7,680 nucleotides of DNA from Bacillota bacterium (GCA_023421505.1 JAEZTJ010000003.1:1-7680); one strand, 5' to 3'. Positions 1-6,356 are shown, numbered from the stretch's first letter. The notes: generated by a model not told the origin, from the sequence alone. Numbers and translations: made by a program.

Positions 1-137
1 ATAGACTTTTGCAATACTTACTTCCAGAATTTTAAGAACAGTTTAGTTCTCCGGAATTTAGTCTTGCAAGGGATATGCTGAACCGGAAGTTAAATTTGCA
101 AACAGGAACCTCGGATTCCAATTCAGCTTACTATTAA
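1..137 (+). other. Gene-free left edge; possible 3' tail of an upstream coding region
   Basis: No complete gene lies before 347. Two overlapping + strand frames stay open at the edge. Frame 1 runs from base 1 to a TGA at 79-81. Frame 3 runs from 36 to a TAA at 135-137 and reads like ordinary protein near its end (LARDMLNRKLNLQTG). Either could be the tail of a gene entering from the left, or together they could be a frameshifted remnant. I recognise no family. Bases 138-183 are AT-rich and show only short repeats (TATTAAGTA twice). Confidence 0.2.
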
Positions 138-183
138 GTATTATTAAGTAAAAGTAAAGATACAGTATCATTAACTTATCAAG

Positions 184-226
184 AGTCAATAATAATTTAT
201 CGTAAAACAATAAATTATTATTGACT
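184..226. repeat. 17-bp perfect inverted repeat overlapping a -35 box
   Basis: Bases 184-200 and 210-226 are perfect reverse complements (AGTCAATAATAATTTAT and its complement), separated by a 9-nt loop. The right arm ends in TTGACT, which is the -35 of the promoter for the downstream operon. The left arm therefore presents the same TTGACT facing outward on the - strand. It could be an operator for the HTH protein encoded downstream, or an AT-rich RNA hairpin. It lacks the GC stem and T-tract of an intrinsic terminator. Confidence 0.75.
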
Positions 227-249
227 TTCGCTATGCATTATGATACATT
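221..249 (+). promoter_or_regulatory. Sigma-A promoter for the DUF2975/HTH operon
   Basis: TTGACT at 221-226 and TACATT at 244-249 are separated by 17 bp. A TG at 241-242 gives an extended -10. Transcription would start near 256, leaving a leader of about 90 nt before the first gene. The -35 box is embedded in the right arm of the inverted repeat, so a protein bound to that repeat would block RNA polymerase. Confidence 0.6.
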
Positions 250-346
250 AATACGGAAGAGTAAAGATGAAAATAAATGTATAGACTGATTCGAATGTTA
301 AATTACATAAATGGATCAGTAATTTTCAACAGGAGGAACGAAGTTT

Positions 347-796
347 ATGGGGCGAAATCCATTGGTTAAACTAACAAAATTCATGTTAGATTTTATGTTT
401 TATGTAGGAATTGTCATATGCATTACAGTACCGGGATCATTTAAACTAGTCGGACGCTACTATAGTATTTTTCATAGGTTTTATTATCCCTTTTGTGTCA
501 TTTTCATGATTGCAGGAGTATTTGCACTTGTAATATTATGGGAGCTTCGGAATATGTTTAAAACTGTGATGCAGGAAGATCCTTTCGTTTTAGAGAATGT
601 TAAGTCACTTAGGAGAATGGGAGTCAGTGCTTTTGTAATATCTATATGTATGGCTTTACGGCTGATCCTAGTCATCACGCCCGCTGCTATGGTATTAGTT
701 GCGGTATTCTTAATAGCAGGTTTATTTTCCCTGGTACTATCGCAGGTATTTCAGCAGGCCGTTACTTATAAACAAGAAAATGATTTGACCATATGA
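347..796 (+). CDS. DUF2975 family membrane protein (YoaS-like)
   Basis: This 149-residue integral membrane protein has four predicted helices at about residues 13-30, 47-66, 91-110 and 112-134. Between helices 2 and 3 is a cytoplasmic loop with EDPFVLENVKSLRRMG (77-92), which matches the typical 'NPF..EN...LR.IG' signature of DUF2975. The C-terminus, YKQENDLTI, is also characteristic. The start is supported by AGGAGG at 331-336, 10 nt upstream. The next gene, a small HTH regulator, begins 12 nt after the stop with its RBS overlapping the stop codon. This is the usual DUF2975 plus YozG-like arrangement in Firmicutes. The function of the family is unknown; pairing with a regulator suggests the membrane protein may modulate it. 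That role is inference. Confidence 0.88.
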   Translation: MGRNPLVKLTKFMLDFMFYVGIVICITVPGSFKLVGRYYSIFHRFYYPFCVIFMIAGVFALVILWELRNMFKTVMQEDPFVLENVKSLRRMGVSAFVISICMALRLILVITPAAMVLVAVFLIAGLFSLVLSQVFQQAVTYKQENDLTI

Positions 797-808
797 GGAG
801 GGCCATAC

Positions 809-1036
809 ATGATTATTATTAACCTAGATGTTGTTATGGCTCAAAGAAAGATCGGGTTAACAGAGCTGGCTGAACAAGTGGATATTACCTTAGCAAATCT
901 GTCTATTTTAAAGAACAATAAAGCAAAGGCAGTGCGCTTAAGTACGCTGGATGCAATCTGTAAGGCGCTAAACTGTCAACCGGGAGACATTCTTGAATAT
1001 GTAGAGGAGGATAGTAAATCATTAAAAGACAATTAA
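809..1036 (+). CDS. Small Cro/XRE-family HTH transcriptional regulator (YozG-like)
   Basis: This 75-residue protein is almost entirely one helix-turn-helix DNA-binding domain. Helix 2 is about residues 17-24 (LTELAEQV), the recognition helix about 28-36 (LANLSILKN), and the following helix about 46-54. The ending CQPGDILEY (56-64) is the common 'C.pgDileY' of YozG-type regulators. An AGGAGG at 796-801 overlaps the upstream stop codon and lies 7 nt from the ATG, so the gene is translationally close to the DUF2975 gene. It probably binds DNA as a dimer and may autoregulate through the inverted repeat at 184-226. That target is a guess from position. Its 3' end contains a second SD-like run (1005-1010) that may serve the next gene. 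Confidence 0.92.
   Translation: MIIINLDVVMAQRKIGLTELAEQVDITLANLSILKNNKAKAVRLSTLDAICKALNCQPGDILEYVEEDSKSLKDN
1004..1023 (+). promoter_or_regulatory. RBS and probable non-AUG (AUU) start for the next gene
   Basis: AGGAGG at 1005-1010 lies inside the HTH gene. It is followed 10 nt later by an in-frame ATT at 1021-1023, with an ATC 7 nt after the SD at 1018-1020. Translation from ATT would begin MKRQLKKIYVIGII, a basic end followed by a hydrophobic helix. The conventional ATG at 1063 has only a weak AGG upstream and would cut the membrane helix in half. The frame is closed by a TAA at 1015-1017, so the start must lie between 1018 and 1063. Confidence 0.45.
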
Positions 1037-1062
1037 AGAAAATTTATGTAATAGGCATTATA

Positions 1063-1479
1063 ATGGCTATACTAATTTGTTCTATGTTGTTACTTGATTT
1101 TTACACAGCAGATAAATTAAAAGAGGATAAAGGCTTAAAAAATAGGATTTTTGAAACGATAAATAACGCAGAAAAAATTGATTTTGCTGAAATCACAGAT
1201 TTTTATTGGGAACAGATGTATATATTTACCCCGTATTCTATTCCAAGGAATATCCTTAAGGAAGATGGGATAAAAACAGTTAATTCTAGATTTCAGATTG
1301 AAATCCTTGATACCATCAATATGATTGGGTTTATTGACACAAATAAATTAGTCGCATTTGTAGAACTGCCACGAAGCTTTGGAGGAGAGAACTTATTACA
1401 TTTTCTAAAATTCAGCAGAGAGGAAGCTAAATTCAAAATATCCTTAGACAAAAAAGCAATAATATTTGATAGCAATTAA
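1063..1479 (+). CDS. Unrecognised small membrane-anchored or secreted protein
   Basis: I do not recognise a named family. The coordinates use the first conventional ATG, giving 138 residues, but the reading frame probably starts at an ATT at 1021 (152 residues). In the longer form there is a basic N-terminus (KRQLKK) and one hydrophobic segment, IYVIGIIMAILICSMLLLDF, followed by a hydrophilic domain. That is the layout of a signal anchor or signal peptide. The soluble part contains WEQMYIFTPYSIPRNI (49-64 from the ATG). This resembles a 'W..vyIF.PYt' pattern I associate with small uncharacterised Firmicute membrane or lipoproteins. No lipobox is evident. The longer form overlaps the HTH gene by 16 nt, so it belongs to the same operon. 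Its role is unknown; it may act with the DUF2975 and HTH pair. Confidence 0.65.
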   Translation: MAILICSMLLLDFYTADKLKEDKGLKNRIFETINNAEKIDFAEITDFYWEQMYIFTPYSIPRNILKEDGIKTVNSRFQIEILDTINMIGFIDTNKLVAFVELPRSFGGENLLHFLKFSREEAKFKISLDKKAIIFDSN

Positions 1480-1496
1480 ATTAGGGAGGTTAGCTC

Positions 1497-1649
1497 ATAC
1501 CTAAGTAGGAAATCATTGAATTAACTCGTCATTTATACTTCAAAGGCATTGAGCTATTATGGCACTTCAGAACATCCAACTATTATTATTTTGGCGGTGA
1601 AAGAAGCCGTAAGTTTATAGAACAGGAATTGAAAATCAGCTTTAGATAA
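1497..1649 (+). pseudogene. Decayed short ORF with RBS but mutated start and early stop
   Basis: AGGGAGG at 1483-1489 is followed 7 nt later by ATA (1497), then CCT AAG and a TAG at 1506-1508. After the TAG the same frame stays open for 46 codons to a TAA at 1647-1649. It encodes protein-like sequence including LTRHLYFKGIELLWHF and YYYFGGERSRKFIEQ. An ancestral gene beginning ATG CCT AAG and encoding about 50 residues would explain the RBS, the frame and the composition. I do not recognise the family. Alternatively the segment is noncoding and the frame is open by chance. Confidence 0.35.
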
Positions 1650-1673
1650 AAGGAATAAAGGAGGCATATAGGT

Positions 1674-3254
1674 ATGGAACAACTTAATAAGGTTCTTCCT
1701 GATACACAGGAAGAACTAAATGGTGCAGCTGAGCGAGTGGAAACTTCGCTGCTTGAAAAAGTGCGCTCAAAATTCGGATTTTTTGGCACAATCAGTTTGA
1801 TTTTCGGTGGAATTTTAGCATTATTATTTTACAAGACGTGGATAGGTTTAAATGTTTTATTATTTACCGCAGTAATCGTGGCTTTGATCTGTATTATTAT
1901 GAAAAGGTTATCCAGAAAAATAAAAACCTGGACCAAATTCTATTTTGCAGGAGCAATTTTACTTGGAATTTCCTCTTGTCTGACCTCAAATGCTATGTTA
2001 CTTTTTTTAAATATCATTGGGATACTCATCTTATTTGATTTGATTTTACTCTATCAGTTTTATGAGAATGGAAAATGGGATTTTATAAAGCATTTTAGCC
2101 GTATGGTCAGTTTGGTTTTCTATAGCATAGCTTCGATTGCGCTGCCTTTTGTTGACGGCATCAATTTCCTTAGGAGAGTAAAAATTCTTAAAAATGATAA
2201 AATCAAAAATGTAGTTATGGGATTTATTATTGCGATTCCTTTCTTGTTCATTATTACGTTCTTATTGTCAGAGGCTGATATTTTATTTCAAAAACTAACC
2301 GGTAAGCTATTTGATACTATTTTCTCAACTGATATTTTTACTGTTACATCGTTAATTCTCTTGGGTTTTCTGTTTTGCTACAGTGTTTTATGTGGAGCCC
2401 TCATGCAATCAGCAAATGAAAAGATAAAACCGGTAAAAAGGGCAGATGCGGCAATAGCAGTTACCTTTTTAAGTGTTTTAGGTCTTGTGTATGCAATTTT
2501 TTGTTCCATCCAGATTATATATCTTTTTGCTAATGGATATTTCGTACTTCCACAGGAATTTACTTTTTCCGAATATGCGAGAAGAGGCTTTTTTGAACTG
2601 CTTGCAGTTACGGTCATCAATATTATACTCATGCTTTTATGCAATGCTTTCTTTAAAGACAGTAAGCCGCTTCGTCTGCTTTTGACTTTTATAACGATAT
2701 GTACGTATATCTTAATCGCTTCATCAGCCTATCGGATGCTGCTTTATATCAGTGCCTATCACCTTACCTTTCAAAGATTATTTGTACTATTGTTACTAAT
2801 CATAGATGCATTTGTTCTGGCAGGTGTGATTAGGTCGCAATTTAATAATAAATTTCCTCTTTTTCAATATTGTGTGGCAGTGACGACTATATGTTACTTG
2901 ATATTTTCCCTTGCGAAGCCGGATTACTATATTGCAGATTACCTGATTAATCAGAAGGAGACCTTGGACATTGAGGATATGAGATTTTTAACTGAGGAGC
3001 TGTCGCTAGATGCTGCAGCGAAGGTATTACCGGTTCTAAACGATGAGGAAAGATGGCTTGAAGAGGAGGGTCAGGAAGAAATACTTTTGTATACTGAAAA
3101 CGAGTATCAGGACAATTACAATATTAATTCAAAAAGTCATTACATCGATAAATATTATAATAGAATAGAAGAAGCGAATAAGAATACCGGTTTTAGAGCT
3201 TTTAACTACTCAAACTATAAGGCCGTAGGCTATGCTAATCAATATCCAAAATAA
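1674..3254 (+). CDS. DUF4173/DUF4153-type polytopic membrane protein
   Basis: This 526-residue protein has a hydrophilic N-terminus of about 33 residues and roughly 11-12 hydrophobic segments between residues 34 and 414. Examples lie near 34-52, 57-75, 106-129, 180-200, 222-245, 258-287, 305-325, 334-352, 366-386 and 398-414. A soluble acidic, Tyr/Asn-rich tail of about 110 residues follows. Family signatures are FSEYARRGFFELL (298-310), YRMLLYISAYHLTFQRLFV (353-371) and KPDYYIADYLI (415-425), the pattern seen in DUF4173 and the related DUF4153. AAGGAGG at 1658-1664 sits 9 nt before the ATG. The biochemical function of the family is unknown. It follows the DUF2975/HTH module in the same direction after a 194-nt gap containing a decayed ORF, so a shared transcript is possible but not shown. 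Confidence 0.8.
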   Translation: MEQLNKVLPDTQEELNGAAERVETSLLEKVRSKFGFFGTISLIFGGILALLFYKTWIGLNVLLFTAVIVALICIIMKRLSRKIKTWTKFYFAGAILLGISSCLTSNAMLLFLNIIGILILFDLILLYQFYENGKWDFIKHFSRMVSLVFYSIASIALPFVDGINFLRRVKILKNDKIKNVVMGFIIAIPFLFIITFLLSEADILFQKLTGKLFDTIFSTDIFTVTSLILLGFLFCYSVLCGALMQSANEKIKPVKRADAAIAVTFLSVLGLVYAIFCSIQIIYLFANGYFVLPQEFTFSEYARRGFFELLAVTVINIILMLLCNAFFKDSKPLRLLLTFITICTYILIASSAYRMLLYISAYHLTFQRLFVLLLLIIDAFVLAGVIRSQFNNKFPLFQYCVAVTTICYLIFSLAKPDYYIADYLINQKETLDIEDMRFLTEELSLDAAAKVLPVLNDEERWLEEEGQEEILLYTENEYQDNYNINSKSHYIDKYYNRIEEANKNTGFRAFNYSNYKAVGYANQYPK

Positions 3255-3261
3255 TATTTCT

Positions 3262-3280
3262 GGTTAAAGCTTAACTTTTC
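3262..3280 (+). terminator. Weak terminator-like hairpin after the membrane protein gene
   Basis: GTTAA (3263-3267) and TTAAC (3271-3275) form a 5-bp stem with a 3-nt loop, followed by TTTTCGTTTT. The stem is short and AT-rich, so termination would be inefficient. Its place just after the stop codon is the main support. Confidence 0.3.
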
Positions 3281-3300
3281 GTTTTAATTTACCCAAAATG

Positions 3301-3309
3301 TGGTATAAT
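3301..3309 (+). promoter_or_regulatory. Extended -10 promoter element in the intergenic region
   Basis: TGGTATAAT is a perfect extended -10 (TGn plus TATAAT at 3304-3309). No good -35 is seen 17 bp upstream (3281-3286 is GTTTTA), which is common for extended -10 promoters. Transcription would begin near 3316, inside the left arm of the inverted repeat at 3305-3320. It could drive a short RNA or the glycosyltransferase operon about 340 bp downstream. Confidence 0.45.
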
Positions 3310-3428
3310 CGTGATAAGTGAGAAATATGAGGAATTACATGTACTGGAAACAGTGTGTTTTTAAGTATATGTAATACTTCATGGATAACAGCTGGTATAT
3401 GGCTGGAGGCTGCACTTATCACGATTAT
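3305..3428. other. Structured 124-nt element with a 16-bp closing inverted repeat
   Basis: Bases 3305-3320 (ATAATCGTGATAAGTG) and 3413-3428 are perfect reverse complements. Within them a second stem pairs 3334-3345 with 3364-3375 (11 Watson-Crick plus one GU). Across one A-A mismatch this continues as 3326-3332 with 3377-3383 (five Watson-Crick, two GU). A small CAGC/GCTG hairpin (3389-3392 with 3402-3405) fills the third position, so the fold would be a three-way junction. It may be a noncoding RNA, a miniature inverted-repeat element or an operator. No family is recognised and no target duplication is evident. The -10 box overlaps the left arm, so an RNA made from that promoter would lack most of the closing stem. 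Confidence 0.5.
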
Positions 3429-3598
3429 TTTATGTATAGACTTATACTCAGTGATAAAACATAATACATTTTGTTATATTTAGAGTAACTAGGACGAAAA
3501 TCATAGACTGCAGGAGTTGCGAACAATCCATGTTCTGCATCAAGATTTAGAAGATATCGATTGTACAAAATGACGAAGCAAAAAATCTAAAAAGACTT

Positions 3599-3619
3599 TT
3601 GACACTCAAACCCTATAAT
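3599..3619 (+). promoter_or_regulatory. Candidate promoter half-sites before the glycosyltransferase operon
   Basis: TTGACA (3599-3604) and TATAAT (3614-3619) are both consensus, but they are only 9 bp apart and cannot form one standard promoter. TATAAT could be a -10 with a poor -35 near 3591. TTGACA could be a -35 with a poor -10 near 3622-3628. Start of transcription near 3626 would give a very short leader. The rest of 3429-3598 shows no recognisable gene or site beyond a small GTATA-GACT-TATAC hairpin. Confidence 0.3.
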
Positions 3620-3652
3620 CAAATTCTAGAATGAAAGGAAATACGTAAGGGA

Positions 3653-4606
3653 ATGGAAGCATCAAATATAAGTGACAATAAGATTAATAATTATACAGTG
3701 GATGTAATCATACCGACCTATCGTTCGGGCGAAAAGCTGAATATGCTTTTAACTAAGCTTTACAGCCAGACAGTAAAGCCAAGCCGCGTAATAATACTTC
3801 ATACAGAGGAATTTGAGGGACAGGAGCAGCCCTTACCTAATATCAGTGAAAGTAATATAACAGTGGTTCCGATTAACAAAGAAGCCTTTGATCATGGTGG
3901 TACGAGAAAATACGGAGCAACTTTGTCAAACGCGGATATTATCCTATTTATGACACAGGATGCAGTCCCTGCAGATAATTATCTGATAGAAAAATTGTTA
4001 GAACCATATCAGGATTCCTTCGTAGCGGCTTCTTACGCGAGACAGCTTCCAGATGATAAGTCAGATCTTTTAGAGAATTATATTAGATCCTTTAATTATC
4101 CCAAAATGAGTAGAATAAAGTCTATTGAGGATATTGATAATTTGGGTATTAAAACCTTCTTTTGCTCTGACGTTTGTGCTTCTTATCGGAAATCTGTCTA
4201 TGAAAAGCTTGGCGGCTTTGTGGACAAGACTATATTCAATGAAGATATGATTATGGCAGCAGGTATGATTAACGACGGCTATAAAATAGCATATCAGGCA
4301 GAGGCAAGGGTTATACATTCTCATAGCTATTCCTACCTTCAGCAATTTACCAGGAATTTTGATCTGGGTGTTTCTCATAATCAATTTCCTGAGGTGTTCT
4401 ATGGTATAAAATCGGAATCGGAAGGGATTAAGCTGGTTAAAAGTGCACTAAAATATCTGATCCGGAAAAAGAAATATTACTATATTCCTAATCTAATTAT
4501 CAGCAGTGGATTTAAATTCTTAGGGTATCAACTAGGCCTGCACTATGATATCCTGCCTAAAAAAGTAATTGTCAGCTGCAGTATGAATAAGGCTTATTGG
4601 AAATAA
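3653..4606 (+). CDS. Family 2 glycosyltransferase, rhamnosyltransferase-like
   Basis: This 317-residue cytoplasmic or membrane-associated enzyme is predicted to transfer a sugar from an NDP-sugar donor, probably dTDP-L-rhamnose, to a growing polysaccharide. The GT-A fold starts at VDVIIPTYRSGEKL (16-29). FDHGGTRKYGA (79-89) is a motif I associate with rhamnosyltransferases of this family. TQDAVP (101-106) occupies the DxD-type metal/nucleotide site. FNEDM (195-199) holds the acidic ED pair expected for the catalytic base, and IHSHSYS (221-227) follows. The length is normal for the family. The start is the first ATG in frame. Its RBS is imperfect: AAAGGA lies 13 nt upstream and AAGGG only 2 nt upstream. 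It is followed after 31 nt by a second glycosyltransferase, so the two form an operon. Sugar specificity is inferred from family resemblance only. Confidence 0.88.
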   Translation: MEASNISDNKINNYTVDVIIPTYRSGEKLNMLLTKLYSQTVKPSRVIILHTEEFEGQEQPLPNISESNITVVPINKEAFDHGGTRKYGATLSNADIILFMTQDAVPADNYLIEKLLEPYQDSFVAASYARQLPDDKSDLLENYIRSFNYPKMSRIKSIEDIDNLGIKTFFCSDVCASYRKSVYEKLGGFVDKTIFNEDMIMAAGMINDGYKIAYQAEARVIHSHSYSYLQQFTRNFDLGVSHNQFPEVFYGIKSESEGIKLVKSALKYLIRKKKYYYIPNLIISSGFKFLGYQLGLHYDILPKKVIVSCSMNKAYWK

Positions 4607-4637
4607 TACAAATAAGAGCATCGGAGATACTGAGGGT

Positions 4638-5567
4638 ATGAGTACAGTAGCAATCGTAATGGCAGCCTATAATGGTGAGAAATATCTTACAGAGCAGATA
4701 TCGTCTATTCTTTCCTCCTATTATCAGGATTTTGAACTATATATTTATGATGATGGATCAAAGGATAATACAATTACAATTATTCGGGATTTTGAAAAAC
4801 AATATCCGGATAAAGTACATGTGATACAAAATAAAACTAATCTAGGTGTAACAACTAATTTTCTAAATGCATTAAGCACAACAACCATGGACTATATTAT
4901 GTTTTGTGATCAGGATGATTTTTGGTTACCGAATAAAATATCCCTGACGCTTAAAAGGATGAGGCATATGGAGGCACAAGTCGGCAGTGATAAGCCGTTT
5001 GCTGTGTTTACGGATGCATGTATAGCAGATCAGGAGCTAAATATAATAAAGTCTTCTTTTTTTTGCTCAGAACACTTAAATCCGAAGAAGATAGATCTAC
5101 CCCATATACTGATGGAAAACAAATTAATTGGCTGTACGGTAATGGTGAATGCTGCCCTGCGAAAGGTATTGCAAGGTAATCATCTGCCAACAAATGCTAA
5201 ATACCATGATTGGTGGGTTGCGCTCATTGCTGTGTCCCTTGGAAAAATTGGGTTTATTAATGAAAGCACCCTATTGTATCGCCAACATGGGGCAAATGTG
5301 GTAGGAGGAACCGGTTTCTTATCCTATGTGAAAAAGAGACTTTCAGCCTTAAAGGAACAAAAGCAAGCCATACTTGTCCTTGAGCAGCAGGCAGAGGAAT
5401 TCCTTAGGCTATATGGTAATTTGCTTACAGAGGAGAATAAAAGTATTATTAAGCTTTTTGCTGAATTAGATACGATGAGTTTCTTGAAAAAGAGAAGTCT
5501 GCTTCTTCGATACGGTTTCTTAAAGTCCGGTATCATAAGGAATATCGCATTACTTCTTATTATATAA
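4638..5567 (+). CDS. Family 2 glycosyltransferase, RgpB-like rhamnosyltransferase
   Basis: This 309-residue protein is a GT-A family 2 glycosyltransferase. VAIVMAAYNGEKYL (4-17) opens the nucleotide-binding fold. YDDGSKDNT (37-45) binds the nucleotide, and CDQDDFW (90-96) is the DxD motif in the form typical of alpha-L-rhamnosyltransferases such as streptococcal RgpB. GCTVMVN (165-171), HDWWVA (190-195) and LLYRQHGANVVG (212-223) are the usual later motifs of that group. The C-terminal basic and hydrophobic segment may contact the membrane. GGAGA at 4623-4627 precedes the ATG by 10 nt. The gene follows the first glycosyltransferase by 31 nt, and the two enzymes probably add successive residues to the same rhamnose-containing polysaccharide. 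No rhamnose biosynthesis, flippase or polymerase genes are in view, so the product is unknown. Confidence 0.9.
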   Translation: MSTVAIVMAAYNGEKYLTEQISSILSSYYQDFELYIYDDGSKDNTITIIRDFEKQYPDKVHVIQNKTNLGVTTNFLNALSTTTMDYIMFCDQDDFWLPNKISLTLKRMRHMEAQVGSDKPFAVFTDACIADQELNIIKSSFFCSEHLNPKKIDLPHILMENKLIGCTVMVNAALRKVLQGNHLPTNAKYHDWWVALIAVSLGKIGFINESTLLYRQHGANVVGGTGFLSYVKKRLSALKEQKQAILVLEQQAEEFLRLYGNLLTEENKSIIKLFAELDTMSFLKKRSLLLRYGFLKSGIIRNIALLLII

Positions 5568-5640
5568 TTTTGCATTTTTATACAACACTTTATCAATTTA
5601 AATCAATAAAAAATTTATTAATATAGCCTGTCTGCAATAC

Positions 5641-5669
5641 TTGACAAATAGAAATCTTGCTGATACAAT
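5641..5669 (+). promoter_or_regulatory. Strong sigma-A promoter for the ilvN-ilvC operon
   Basis: TTGACA (5641-5646) and TACAAT (5664-5669) are exactly 17 bp apart, and TG at 5661-5662 makes an extended -10. Transcription should begin near 5676, giving a leader of about 124 nt before ilvN. The rest of 5568-5640 is AT-rich and holds no gene. Confidence 0.8.
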
Positions 5670-5710
5670 AACTTAAAACTTAATAAATAATACTTTTTAT
5701 ACAGCAACAG

Positions 5711-5752
5711 AAGCCCCATTGCAGAGTGTCCTGTGGTGAAGGGCTTTTCTTA
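5711..5752 (+). terminator. Leader hairpin with T-tract (attenuator or sRNA terminator) before ilvN
   Basis: AAGCCC (5711-5716) pairs with GGGCTT (5741-5746). The stem continues inward as 5717-5724 with 5731-5738, including three GU pairs, after a 2-nt AA bulge, and is capped by AGTGTC. TTTTCTTAT follows. The hairpin begins only about 35 nt after the predicted transcription start. It is therefore either a leader attenuator for ilvN-ilvC or the end of a roughly 75-nt RNA. No ATG, GTG or TTG lies between the start site and the hairpin, so a peptide-based attenuator is unlikely. No T-box motifs are seen. Confidence 0.6.
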
Positions 5753-5799
5753 TCGCTTATGACATTGAAGTAAAGTACATAAACAGAGAGGAGAATGCT

Positions 5800-6306
5800 A
5801 TGAAAAGAATGGTATTATCAATTCTGGTGGATAACACCGCCGGTGTTCTTAGTCGTGTAGCCGGGTTATTCAGCAGAAGAGGTTATAATATCGATAGCCT
5901 GACTGTGGGTGAGACTCAGGAGCCTGAAATCTCAAGAATGACAATTTTAGCGCATGGCGATGATCAGATTCTGGAGCAGATCAGAAAGCAGTTGCTTAAG
6001 CTGGAGGATGTAATAGAAATTAAAGAATTAGTCCCCGGTGAATCAGTAACAAGAGAGCTAGTTCTGGTCAAGGTATGTGCATCAGAAAAGGACAGGGTTG
6101 CTATCATATCAATCGCCGATATCTTCCGGGCTAAAATTGTAGATGTAGCATTAGAATCTCTTATGATTGAGCTTACTGGTAATCAGGACAAGATAGATGC
6201 ATTTATTAAGCTGCTTGGCCAATATCAGATTAAAGAATTAGTCCGTACAGGTATCACAGGATTAACAAGAGGATCTGGTGATATTGCCGATTATATTGAT
6301 GATTGA
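5800..6306 (+). CDS. ilvN: Acetolactate synthase small (regulatory) subunit
   Basis: This 168-residue protein is the regulatory subunit of acetohydroxyacid synthase, which makes acetolactate or acetohydroxybutyrate in valine, leucine and isoleucine synthesis. The subunit activates the catalytic subunit and confers feedback inhibition, usually by valine. An N-terminal ACT domain (about 3-75) contains VDNTAGVLSRVAGLFSRRGY (10-29) followed by NIDSLTVG (30-37), the classic family signature and effector-binding loop. The C-terminal ALS_ss_C domain (about 83-160) includes VKVCASEKDR and ends in the typical VRTGITGLTRG. The length is standard (about 160-170). AGGAG at 5789-5793 is 6 nt from the ATG. 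It has its own promoter and a leader hairpin. ilvC follows after 182 nt. The catalytic partner ilvB is not adjacent upstream, where glycosyltransferases lie instead. The family symbol may also be written ilvH. Confidence 0.96.
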   Translation: MKRMVLSILVDNTAGVLSRVAGLFSRRGYNIDSLTVGETQEPEISRMTILAHGDDQILEQIRKQLLKLEDVIEIKELVPGESVTRELVLVKVCASEKDRVAIISIADIFRAKIVDVALESLMIELTGNQDKIDAFIKLLGQYQIKELVRTGITGLTRGSGDIADYIDD

Positions 6307-6325
6307 TTGGCAGTATAGATATAAT
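6296..6325 (+). promoter_or_regulatory. Candidate internal promoter for ilvC
   Basis: TTGATG (6296-6301), at the very end of ilvN, and a perfect TATAAT (6320-6325) are 18 bp apart. A transcript would start near 6332 and carry all four hairpins of the spacer before ilvC. The -35 matches only four of six positions. Confidence 0.35.
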
Positions 6326-6356
6326 CATATTGTAAGCAATTTTTTGTTTTGAGAAC

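Noticed and set aside
3305..3428. Retron msr-msd RNA
   Set aside because: The closing repeat and long inner hairpin resemble the layout, but no reverse transcriptase follows. The next gene is a glycosyltransferase.
3492..3570. Short open stretches in the intergenic region (one reading DCRSCEQSMFC, another ending HQDLEDIDCTK)
   Set aside because: Neither has a start codon with an RBS, both are under 30 codons in the relevant part, and no family is recognisable.
3599..3619. TTGACA plus TATAAT as a single promoter
   Set aside because: The 9-bp spacer is far too short for sigma-A. I kept the two boxes only as separate, low-confidence half-sites.
3429..3652. CRISPR array, tRNA or rRNA
   Set aside because: No regularly spaced repeats, cloverleaf or conserved rRNA segments were found here or elsewhere in the window. 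The only tandem repeat is the 27-bp pair before ilvC.
4070..5596. Minus-strand ORFs beneath the glycosyltransferase genes
   Set aside because: They are shadows of well-supported + strand genes and have no RBS or family motifs.
5676..5799. T-box riboswitch before ilvN
   Set aside because: The leader is only about 124 nt and shows neither the specifier-domain AGTA bulge nor the conserved T-box antiterminator sequence.
6328..6346. Terminator between ilvN and ilvC
   Set aside because: ATTG-TAAG-CAAT followed by T6 has only a 4-bp AT-rich stem, too weak to call.
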